Of a stretch of 64,000 nt of DNA, positions 44,381 through 51,990 are shown one piece after another. Origin of the DNA: JACPNO01 sp963825405 (GTDB lineage Bacteria; Acidobacteriota; Terriglobia; Bryobacterales; Bryobacteraceae); contig CAWGTB010000003.1 in the NCBI GenBank assembly GCA_963825405.1, positions 744,001 to 808,000 on the forward strand, in the 5' to 3' direction. The number at the start of each line of letters is the position of its first letter. Position 1 is the stretch's first letter. A program made the translations under genes and the position numbers. The notes beneath the pieces were generated by a model. That model was not told where the DNA came from. It saw nothing but the letters and a program-made list of their open reading frames with translations, and searched no databases.

Positions 44381-44423
44381 GAATTCGAATTTGACTCTTG
44401 CTATCGTCCGTCCGGTGCATCAA

Positions 44424-44465
44424 GGGGGTGACGCGTGTGGAGTGCCCGCGCGTCCCCCCCTTTTT
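44424..44465 (+). terminator. Terminator-like hairpin in the csp leader (possible attenuator)
   Basis: A stem of gacgcg with cgcgtc extended by ggggg with ccccc (one bulged T) is followed by TTTTT at 44461-44465. It sits between the csp promoter and its start codon with no upstream plus-strand gene to terminate, so a regulated leader is plausible. Confidence 0.5.
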
Positions 44466-44501
44466 ATATCCGGGTGGATCACTAGATAACGAAGGAAGCA
44501 C

Positions 44502-44705
44502 ATGAGAGAAAAGGGCACAGTAAAGTGGTTTAACGCAGCTAAGGGCTACGGCTTTATTCAGCGGGAAAATGGTGAAGACGTCTTCGTGCATTTCTCGGCC
44601 ATACAGTCGGAAGGGTATCGCAGCCTGGAAGAGGGCGCCAAGGTGGAATTCGAAGTTACCAAGGGTCCCAAGGGACTGCAAGCGGCGAACGTCAGCATAG
44701 CCTAG
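44502..44705 (+). CDS. Cold-shock domain protein
   Basis: A 67-residue CspA-family protein. KGTVKWFNAAKGYGFIQRENGEDVFVHFSAI contains both RNA-binding motifs KGYGFI and VFVHF, followed by LEEGAKVEFEVTKGPKGLQAANV (landmarks quoted). It binds single-stranded RNA or DNA and melts structures. Ribosome site AAGGAAG precedes the ATG. A 115-base leader with a terminator-like hairpin may give temperature control. It is followed by infA, 52 bp on, so the two may share a transcript. Confidence 0.93.
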   Translation: MREKGTVKWFNAAKGYGFIQRENGEDVFVHFSAIQSEGYRSLEEGAKVEFEVTKGPKGLQAANVSIA

Positions 44706-44712
44706 CGGTAAA

Positions 44713-44739
44713 GGGCCGGTGGTTCGACGCCGCCGGCTC
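44713..44739 (+). other. tRNA-like 3' end hairpin between csp and infA
   Basis: A stem of about 10 bp (ggccggtgg side with ccgccggc side, one G-T) closes the loop ttcgacg, then ctccaca. It resembles the T-arm and 3' end of a tRNA or tmRNA, but no matching acceptor strand or anticodon arm lies upstream. It may be a remnant, an RNA hairpin, or chance. Confidence 0.3.
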
Positions 44740-44757
44740 CACAAAAAAAGGAGATGA

Positions 44758-44976
44758 ATGAGCAAGGAAGACAATATTGAAGTAACGGGCGTGATTCTTG
44801 AGAAATTTCCCAGCGGGTTATTCAGCGTGCAACTGGAACACGACCGGGTCGTGCTGGCGCATCTGGCCGGGCGTTTGCGCAGAAACCGCATTCGCGTGCT
44901 GGCGGGAGACCGCGTCACCCTGGAGCTTTCGCCCTACGATTTAACCAAAGGCCGCATCACTTTTCGCCACCGGTAA
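44758..44976 (+). CDS. infA: Translation initiation factor IF-1
   Basis: A 72-residue OB-fold protein: DNIEVTGVILEKFPSGLFSVQL, VVLAHLAGRLRRNRIRVLAGDRVTLELSPYDLTKGRITFRHR (landmarks LAGRLRRNRIRVLAGD and SPYDLTKGRITFR). It binds the ribosomal A site and assists initiation. The GRLRRNRIRV segment replaces the more usual GKMRMHYIRI form, so this may be a second, divergent IF-1 copy. The start has AAGGAG six bases upstream. No ribosomal-protein genes adjoin. Confidence 0.88.
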   Translation: MSKEDNIEVTGVILEKFPSGLFSVQLEHDRVVLAHLAGRLRRNRIRVLAGDRVTLELSPYDLTKGRITFRHR

Positions 44977-45167
44977 ACATTCGCTAAAATCTTTTCACGT
45001 TTTATCCTTCCTCGACGATCACAGGCGCGGTGGAAGTAGCTGGCTGCGCTGACGCAAGGCGTTCATTCTTCGACCCAGACGGCTGAAATTGAGTGCTAGA
45101 AAATGTTGCGAATCGCGCTCGCCGAGGCTATGCACGGCGCACGGGCCGATATAATGGAACCAATTGT

Positions 45168-46616
45168 ATGGTGGATCGACCTAAACCGGCGCCCTCAGGG
45201 GCCAAAGCCAAAAAACAGACTCCCGACGCAGCGGAAAACCTGACCGCGATTCTGTCCCAGAAAGTCGTAGGCCAGCCAGCCGCCACGAAAGTCATCGTTC
45301 CCTACATTCAGATGTTCCAGGCGGGTCTCGCGCCCGAGGGCCGGCCGGTGGGAATTTTCCTGCTGCTCGGACCTACCGGAACGGGCAAAACCAAAACCGT
45401 CGAAGCGCTGGCGGAAATCCTGCATGGCAGCGAGAAAAGCATTCTCAAGGTGGATTGCGGCGAATTCCAGATGGAGCACGAAGTGGCGAAATTGATTGGC
45501 GCGCCGCCGGGCTATCTGGGACACCGCGAAACGCAGCCCATGCTTACCCAGCAGAAACTGAATTCGGTGACCAGCGAGCGCTGCGGGTTGTCGCTGGTGC
45601 TGTTCGACGAAATCGAAAAAGCCGCGCCATCGCTCACGCGCCTGCTGCTGGGCGTTCTGGACAAGGGCGTGCTGCGGCTGGGCGACAACTCGACCGTCAA
45701 CTTCGAGAAGAGCCTGGTCTTTCTCACCAGCAATCTGGGCGCGCGCGAGATGTGGAAGGAGATCAGCCCGGACTTCGGATTCCAGGGCGGACTCAGCGGC
45801 GAGCGGCCGGACCTGGGCAACAAGCTGCAAAGCATTGCGCTAGTTGCCGTGCGCAAGAAATTTTCCCCCGAGTTCGTCAATCGCATCGATTGCGTGATCA
45901 CCTATCAGCCGCTGACGCCGGAATCGCTTTCGGCGATTTTGGATCACCAGATTCTAGACTTGCAGAACCATGTCAACACGCGTCTGCAGAACCGCTGCTT
46001 CAACATCGAAGTGCCGTTCGAGACGCGGCAGTGGCTGCTGCAAAAAGGCACCAGCGCCGAGTATGGAGCGCGCGAATTGAATCGGACGATCCATCGCAAC
46101 CTGACGCAGCCGCTGGCGACGATGGTCGCGACCGGGCAAGTGGAGCCGGGCTGCCGCGTGCGGGTGGAAGTGGAAGAAGGCGGCGAGAGCCTGTCGCTGC
46201 GCACCACCGCGGCGACCGAGGAAGAGCTGCCGGCGCATCCGACTGTCTTGCTGGTGGACGACAATCAGGACCTGCTGCATTTTCTGGAACGCCTGATGGC
46301 GGAAGCCGGCTGGAAGCTGCTGACGGCGGAATCGGCGGCGGCGGCACGCAAGGCCATCATCAACGAAAAACCCAACGCGGCGCTGCTGGATTACATGCTG
46401 CCGGATGGCAGCGGCGTCGAACTGGGCGTGCAATTGCGGCAGACCGCGCCGCGCATGCAGGTGATCGTGATGACGGGCTCGATGCTGCCGCCGGAGGAAG
46501 AAGCGCTCTGCGAGGAGCACGATTTTCCGGTACTGCGCAAACCATTTCTGGCGTCGGATGTGATGAATCAGATTCGCAGCAGGCTGACACCGGCCGCGGG
46601 GGCGGGGGGACGATAG
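45168..46616 (+). CDS. ClpB-type AAA+ ATPase fused to response-regulator receiver
   Basis: A 482-residue fusion. Residues about 25-250 are an AAA+ module of the ClpA/B second-ring type: Walker A GPTGTGKT (68-75), Walker B LVLFDE (143-148), sensor-1 LTSN, and sensor-2 YGARELNR (299-306), followed by a small domain to 350. Residues 358-474 are a CheY-like receiver with acidic pocket D364/D365, phospho-acceptor D408, T436 and K458. No N-terminal Clp domain or first ATPase ring is present. The receiver may switch the ATPase on phosphorylation; no histidine kinase is nearby. ATG at 45168 gives MVDRPKP. I know no characterised protein of this layout. Confidence 0.85.
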   Translation: MVDRPKPAPSGAKAKKQTPDAAENLTAILSQKVVGQPAATKVIVPYIQMFQAGLAPEGRPVGIFLLLGPTGTGKTKTVEALAEILHGSEKSILKVDCGEFQMEHEVAKLIGAPPGYLGHRETQPMLTQQKLNSVTSERCGLSLVLFDEIEKAAPSLTRLLLGVLDKGVLRLGDNSTVNFEKSLVFLTSNLGAREMWKEISPDFGFQGGLSGERPDLGNKLQSIALVAVRKKFSPEFVNRIDCVITYQPLTPESLSAILDHQILDLQNHVNTRLQNRCFNIEVPFETRQWLLQKGTSAEYGARELNRTIHRNLTQPLATMVATGQVEPGCRVRVEVEEGGESLSLRTTAATEEELPAHPTVLLVDDNQDLLHFLERLMAEAGWKLLTAESAAAARKAIINEKPNAALLDYMLPDGSGVELGVQLRQTAPRMQVIVMTGSMLPPEEEALCEEHDFPVLRKPFLASDVMNQIRSRLTPAAGAGGR

Positions 46617-46659
46617 GTCCGTTCGGGCGGGTTTGGCATCGGCGCAACAAGAGCGGGAA

Positions 46660-46677
46660 GTCGGGGACCTGCCCCAC
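46660..46677 (+). repeat. Single copy of the gtcggggacctgccccac repeat
   Basis: The 18-base sequence gtcggggacctgccccac appears here and, in both orientations, at 62986-63050. It lies in the 63-bp gap between the AAA-receiver gene and the ADOP gene. It is an intergenic dispersed repeat. Confidence 0.6.
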
Positions 46678-46679
46678 CA

Positions 46680-49181
46680 CTACTCGTCGCGCAGGGCTGC
46701 CATCGGTTGCAGCGCGGCAGCGCGCCGGGCGGGGCCGTAGCTTGCGGCGAGCGCCACGACGGTCAACAGCGCCATGGCTGCTAACAGCGTTCCCGGGTCG
46801 TGCGGCTTAAGGCCGAATAGCAGCGTCGCTGCCGCTTGTCCTGTCCAAAGAGCCAAGCAAACACCCGCGGTGAGGCCGATTGCCAGCACCAGGCCCGATT
46901 CGCGGAGCACCAGGCGAATTACCTGGCCGCGGTCCGCGCCTAGCGCCATGCGCACGCCGATCTCGTTGCGCCGCCGCGCCACCATGTAGGCGATTACGCC
47001 ATAAAGGCCTAGCGTAGAGAGCAGTCCCGCCAGCAGGCCGAAGGCGGCGGACAAGGTCGCCATCAGGCGCTCGCGCAGCAGGGAATCGCGCACCGGATGG
47101 AACTCGATTCCGATTCCGGGGCTGACCCCGGCGACGGCAGTTTTCACGGCGCTCATCAATTCGCCCATCGACCCTTTGGCGCGCAGCACGAAGGTGGCTG
47201 CGCCCGCGCCGATCTCATCGTCCTGAGCCATGGGGAGGAAGGCGATGGCCGGGAAATCATCCCGCAACGCGTAGTACTTCGTATTCTCGACCAGACCGAC
47301 AATCTGGTACGACGGGTCTGGCTTGCCGGGCGGCGGGTGAAGGCGAAACGTTCGGCCCACCGGATTTTTAACTCCGAAATACTTGCGCGCAAAAGCTTCG
47401 TTGACGATGGCCACTTTTGGCGAGAAGAGGGTATCGTGATCGTCAAAATCGCGCCCGGCGATCAGCGCCGTGCCTAGCGTGCGGAAATATCCCGGACCGA
47501 TAACATTGAAATCCGAGTCCTTGCCTGACTCCGCCGTGTTCGTTCCTTCCGGAACGATCGTGTCCTCAATGCCGTCGCCGCGTAGAGGCGTGACTAGCGT
47601 CTGGGCTGCCGACATGACGCTTGGCTGAGCCTCCAGGTGTTGAAGCAGGTCACGATACAATGCCGCGCGGCGTTGCTTGGTATATCCGACCCGGCGCAGG
47701 TCGAGGTCCACCGCCAGCACGCCTTCCGGCCGAAAGCCGGCTTCGACAATAGAAAGGTTATGGAGGCTACGCACGAACAGCAGCGCAGCGACCAACAACA
47801 CCAGTGACAAGGCGATCTGAACAGCGGCCAACCCACGTCGCAGGCCAAGACGTTCGCGGCCCGCGGTTGTCCCGCGCCCGCCTGCGCGCATGGCCGCGGC
47901 AGGCTCCAGATGGGTGGCACGAAGTGCAGGCGCCAGGCCGAACAAGATGCAGGTTCCCACAGCCAAGGCAGCGGTAAAGCCCAACACCCGCCCGTCCATG
48001 CCGAGCCCAACGAACAGCGGATTGCTGGCCGTGCTAAGAAACACAATAAGCGCGCGGCTGAGTACTTGCGCCAATGCCACGCCGAGCGCTGCGCCCATCG
48101 AAGCGAGCAGCAGGCTTTCCACTAGAAACTGGCGGACCAATCGCCAACGTGACGCCCCGAGGGCCAACCGCACCGCGACTTCGCGCTCACGCGCGCTGGC
48201 CCGGGCTAGTAGCAGGTTGCCGAGATTGGCGCAGGCGATGAGCAACACCAGACCGGTGGTCGCCAGCAGCAGCCATAGCGGTCGCTCGTACTGTTCGCGC
48301 AGCTCGGACACGCCCCTCCCCGCAGCCGTGGCGACTAGTTTGTTGGCGAGGTAGCGCTTGGCAATGTCGGTCCGATAGTCAGGCGGCAAACTTGCTTCCA
48401 TGATCGCGGGCGACAACGTCCGGAAATGGGCGGTCGCACGCTTTTCCGTCCAACCCGGCTTCAGACGGCCCATCATCGACAGCCACCATTGTTGGCGCTT
48501 CGGGATGCGGCCTTGACCGTCCTGAGACAGCAGAGGATCAGCACATAGCGGAATGGCCACATCGTATCGGCTGCCTACTTCCACGCCGAAAAAACTGACG
48601 GGTGTGACGCCGACGATCGGGAATAGGTGGCCGTCAAGATTTACCGTGCGGCCGAGAATGCCGGTGTCACCGGCGAACTCGCGCTGCCAGAATGCATAGC
48701 TCAGCACGGCGCCAGGGCTGGCGCAGGCTGTACGATCGTCCTCGGCGCTGAAAGTGCGCCCCATCACGGGATGCACTCCGAGGTTGCGGAAAAATTCGCC
48801 ACTGACGTAGAGGCCCTCGGCGTAGCGCGCTTCGCCGCCTGAGGCGAGGTTAAACCGAGCCGCGCTCCAGGCCAGCACGCCGGTGAAGGACTGCTGCTGC
48901 GTCTTGATCTGCTCCCATTGAGCGTACGTTAGGGCCGCGCTGCGCGAGGTAAACCAGCCGTTTGTTTCCGAATTGGGGGCAAATGTGATGGACAACAGTT
49001 CTTGCGGGTTCTCTACGGGCAACGTTCGTAGGCGAACGGCATCGACAAGTTGGAAGATTGCGGTATTGGCGCCGATTCCGAGCGCAAGGGACATCACTGC
49101 GACCAGCGCGAAGCCCGGACTCTGCCGAAGTTGACGCGCGCCAAAGCGCACGTCAGGCAGGAACGATTCCAGCCAGTTCAT
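46680..49181 (-). CDS. ADOP-type FtsX/MacB permease
   Basis: An 833-residue intact duplicated permease. First half: DVRFGARQLRQSPGFALVAVMSLALGIGANTAIF (landmarks quoted), periplasmic MacB_PCD part (FRNLGVHPVMGRTFS), and three helices with NLLLARASAREREVAVRLALGAS. Second half: LRRGLAAVQIALSLVLLVAALLFVRS (landmarks quoted), another PCD part, and MVARRRNEIGVRMALGADRGQVIRLV, ending RRAAALQPMAALRDE. The ATPase partner is not encoded nearby, as usual for ADOP orphan permeases. Followed on the same strand by a second ADOP gene, 50 bp away. Function unknown, perhaps antimicrobial export or signalling. Confidence 0.9.
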   Translation of the reverse strand: MNWLESFLPDVRFGARQLRQSPGFALVAVMSLALGIGANTAIFQLVDAVRLRTLPVENPQELLSITFAPNSETNGWFTSRSAALTYAQWEQIKTQQQSFTGVLAWSAARFNLASGGEARYAEGLYVSGEFFRNLGVHPVMGRTFSAEDDRTACASPGAVLSYAFWQREFAGDTGILGRTVNLDGHLFPIVGVTPVSFFGVEVGSRYDVAIPLCADPLLSQDGQGRIPKRQQWWLSMMGRLKPGWTEKRATAHFRTLSPAIMEASLPPDYRTDIAKRYLANKLVATAAGRGVSELREQYERPLWLLLATTGLVLLIACANLGNLLLARASAREREVAVRLALGASRWRLVRQFLVESLLLASMGAALGVALAQVLSRALIVFLSTASNPLFVGLGMDGRVLGFTAALAVGTCILFGLAPALRATHLEPAAAMRAGGRGTTAGRERLGLRRGLAAVQIALSLVLLVAALLFVRSLHNLSIVEAGFRPEGVLAVDLDLRRVGYTKQRRAALYRDLLQHLEAQPSVMSAAQTLVTPLRGDGIEDTIVPEGTNTAESGKDSDFNVIGPGYFRTLGTALIAGRDFDDHDTLFSPKVAIVNEAFARKYFGVKNPVGRTFRLHPPPGKPDPSYQIVGLVENTKYYALRDDFPAIAFLPMAQDDEIGAGAATFVLRAKGSMGELMSAVKTAVAGVSPGIGIEFHPVRDSLLRERLMATLSAAFGLLAGLLSTLGLYGVIAYMVARRRNEIGVRMALGADRGQVIRLVLRESGLVLAIGLTAGVCLALWTGQAAATLLFGLKPHDPGTLLAAMALLTVVALAASYGPARRAAALQPMAALRDE

Positions 49182-49230
49182 CTAATCAATACTCACACTA
49201 CTATCAACGGTTACAGAAAAGGTGTGATCG

Positions 49231-51951
49231 TTACTCCAGGCGCAGCGCTGCCATCGGATCGACGCGCGATGCGCGCAGAGCGGGTAGGTATCCGGCTGCG
49301 GCTGCTACGGCGATGAGCACGAGGGCCGCGCCTGCGAAAGTTGAAGGGTCGTGCGGGGCTAGGCCGAACAGCATGCTGCGGATCAGTTGGCTGAGCGCCA
49401 GTCCGGCCGCCAGTCCGGCGAGGACGCCGGCGGCAGTGAGTGCGGCCGTCTCTCGCATCACTAAAGCAATAATCTGGCCGCGGGTGGCGCCGAGGGCGAT
49501 GCGAATGCCAATTTCTGAGGTCCGGCGCGACACGCTGTACGAGCGCACGCCGTAGAGTCCGACTGAAGTCAGAATCAGCGCGAGCCAGCCGAACACCGTG
49601 GAGAGTTGGGCGAAGAGGCGTTCCTGTTTCAAGCGTTCGTCGATCTGCTGATCGAGCGTGAGCAGGCTTTGCACTTCGATAGCGGGATCAATCCCGGCTA
49701 CTGCCTGGCGAATAGCGGCCGCGGCCGGCGTGATGTCGCTCGCGATGCGCAGCGCGAAGCTCATGCCGTCCACTTCGGAAGGATGCTGCACCCAGGCGGC
49801 GAAAAATCCTGGACCGAAAGAACGGCGCAGCAAGTCGAACTTGGTGTTGGCAGCGACGCCGATCACTTCGTATTCAAACATCTGCGCCTGCGGCCCAACG
49901 GTGGTGCGAAAGCGGCGCCCGAGCGGCGATTGATTGGGGAAGAACGTGGCTGCCATTGCTTCGTTGATCACAGCGACGCGCGGGCCGCCTTCGCGATCGC
50001 GCTCGTCGATGGCGCGTCCCAGGCGAATAGCGATGCCCATGGTTTCGAAGAAACGCGGGCCGGCCAGATTCAATCCAGCAATCCGCTGATCGAGCGGCAG
50101 CGGCGGAACTCCAGGCACTTCGACCGGCACGCGATGAAAGGCTCCGGAGAGCGGAATCTGCTGCGAGAGAGCCACGCTGCGCACGCCGGGAATTGCGGTA
50201 ACGCTTTCCTGGATGCGGCGGTACAGCGCGGCCGCGCGGGCGCTGGTGTATCCGGAGGAGGCATCCGGCTCCACGCGAAAGGCGAGCAGGTTGTGCGTGT
50301 TCATTCCGGTATCGATGTTGCGCAGATTGCGCAGCGTGCGGACATAGAGGCCCGCGCCGGCGAGGACAACGACCGAAGCCGCCAGTTGCGCGACCACCAG
50401 AATATGCGTGACGCCGGCGCGGCGAAAACGCTTGGAGGATTGCAGGGCGGGCTGCAGATCGACGCGCGCCGATTGCAGTGCGGGAGCCAATCCATAGAGC
50501 AAACCGGTGACCAGCGATGCGGCGGCGGTGAACGCTAGAATTCGAAAATCGGGCTGAAGGTCGAAGACCAGGGCGCTGCCGAACGTAGGCAGAGCCGCCA
50601 CCAGCGCGCCGCTTGCCCAATAAGCCAGCGCCAGACTGAGCGCGCCGCCGACCGTCGAGAGCATCACGGCTTCGGTGAGGTGCTGGCGAATCAGCCGGCC
50701 GCGGTCGGCGCCGAGGACCATGCGCATGAGGGTTTCATTCTGGCGGGCGTGGGCGCGGGCCAGCAGCAAATTGCCGACGTTGGCGCAGGCGATGATCAGT
50801 ACGACTCCGACGACGCACATCAACACAATGAGCGGGCGTTGGAAATTCTCGCGGAGGTCGTCGGCGCCTTCGGCTCGATGGCGGAGATCGAGTGAGGGAA
50901 GATCCTCCACTTGCGGAAGAGTCTGGCGGAACAATGCTGCCAACTCGGCACGGGCGCGATCTTCAGTGACGCCGGGGCTAAGGCGCGCGGCGATACGCAG
51001 CCACCAATAATCTTTGGCGGAGAAGACGGGTATTTCCGCATCGCTCCACGGCTTGCCGAACGCGGGCAGGCTGTGGAGTGGGACCGTTACGTCCGGCGGA
51101 TCGCCCGCGGTGAGTCCGAGAAATGAGGGCGGCTCGACGCCGATGATGGCGCAGGGCACATTATGAATCGCGATGTATTTCCCTAACACTGCGGCGTCGC
51201 CGCCAAAACGGCTTTGCCAGAAACGGTAGCTGATCATGGCTACGGCGGGCGCGCCGGAGCGATCGTCGCTTTCGTCGATGCGGCGTCCGATGGCAGGGGA
51301 GATTCCGAGAGTCGCGTAATAGCCGCTCGAAACCGCCTGGGCGTGGGCGGTGCCAGCCTTGCCGTCGAGAATCACAGGCACTTGGTTCAGGTTGACGAAG
51401 GCGGCGAGGCCGGAAACTGCGCGCGAGCGGCTGGCGATGTCTTCGAAGAACGGATAGGCGAACGCGGTGCTGGTGGTTGAGCCATCGGCACTCGACTTGG
51501 CGCGGCCGTGGAGCGAGATCAGCTCATCGGGAAAACTTTTTGCAGACCAGGACAGGAAGACGATCCGCTGGGGGTCTTTCACGGGAAGCGATTTGAGCAG
51601 CAGGGCATCGAGGACGGTGAAGATCGCCGTGTTCGCACCAATGCCGAGCGCGAGGGACAGGATCGCAACCGCGGTAACCAGCGGCGTCTTGCGCATGTTG
51701 CGCAGGCTGAAGCGCGCGTCCTGGAAAAAATGCTCGACCCAGAGGACACGGTCGGCGTCGCGGGTGCGCTCGCGCTCACTGGTGCGATTGCCGAACCGGC
51801 GCTGCGCTTCGCGGCGGGCTTGGTCAGGCGACATGCCTGAGGCTTCCAACTCAGCGGCGCGCATCTCGATGTGAAATTCGAATTCGTGATCGAGGGATTG
51901 TTCGTGGCTTTGCGGGAAGATAGTGGCGCGCAGGCGGCTGAAGAACCCCAT
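49231..51951 (-). CDS. ADOP-type FtsX/MacB permease with N-terminal helical domain
   Basis: A 906-residue intact ADOP. It differs from its downstream neighbour by an extra 80-residue N-terminal domain (QSLDHEFEFHIEMRAAELEASGM; DQARREAQRRFGN) typical of ADOPs with PadR partners. Then LRNMRKTPLVTAVAILSLALGIGANTAIF (landmarks), the first FtsX set (LLARAHARQNETLMRMVLGADRGRLIRQHL by landmarks), a second MacB_PCD and a last set (SRRTSEIGIRIALGATRGQII; ASRVDPMAALRLE). It heads the two-gene minus-strand unit. No PadR is adjacent here. Substrate unknown. Confidence 0.9.
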   Translation of the reverse strand: MGFFSRLRATIFPQSHEQSLDHEFEFHIEMRAAELEASGMSPDQARREAQRRFGNRTSERERTRDADRVLWVEHFFQDARFSLRNMRKTPLVTAVAILSLALGIGANTAIFTVLDALLLKSLPVKDPQRIVFLSWSAKSFPDELISLHGRAKSSADGSTTSTAFAYPFFEDIASRSRAVSGLAAFVNLNQVPVILDGKAGTAHAQAVSSGYYATLGISPAIGRRIDESDDRSGAPAVAMISYRFWQSRFGGDAAVLGKYIAIHNVPCAIIGVEPPSFLGLTAGDPPDVTVPLHSLPAFGKPWSDAEIPVFSAKDYWWLRIAARLSPGVTEDRARAELAALFRQTLPQVEDLPSLDLRHRAEGADDLRENFQRPLIVLMCVVGVVLIIACANVGNLLLARAHARQNETLMRMVLGADRGRLIRQHLTEAVMLSTVGGALSLALAYWASGALVAALPTFGSALVFDLQPDFRILAFTAAASLVTGLLYGLAPALQSARVDLQPALQSSKRFRRAGVTHILVVAQLAASVVVLAGAGLYVRTLRNLRNIDTGMNTHNLLAFRVEPDASSGYTSARAAALYRRIQESVTAIPGVRSVALSQQIPLSGAFHRVPVEVPGVPPLPLDQRIAGLNLAGPRFFETMGIAIRLGRAIDERDREGGPRVAVINEAMAATFFPNQSPLGRRFRTTVGPQAQMFEYEVIGVAANTKFDLLRRSFGPGFFAAWVQHPSEVDGMSFALRIASDITPAAAAIRQAVAGIDPAIEVQSLLTLDQQIDERLKQERLFAQLSTVFGWLALILTSVGLYGVRSYSVSRRTSEIGIRIALGATRGQIIALVMRETAALTAAGVLAGLAAGLALSQLIRSMLFGLAPHDPSTFAGAALVLIAVAAAAGYLPALRASRVDPMAALRLE

Positions 51952-51990
51952 GGATGCTCCTATAGACGTCTATGGGTATAGTCTAGCACG

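Noticed and set aside
43430..44500. CRISPR array near the Cas6-like gene
   Set aside because: No regularly spaced direct repeats are visible there or elsewhere in the window.
44700..44745. Complete tRNA or tmRNA gene
   Set aside because: Only the T-arm-like 3' end is present; acceptor 5' strand and anticodon arm are missing.
43266..44918. A 550-codon minus-strand frame over csp and Cas6
   Set aside because: Only its middle part carries Cas6-like sequence; the start overlaps csp and infA in antisense and the end overlaps the PEGA gene, so the true Cas6-like extent was cut to 43430-44317.
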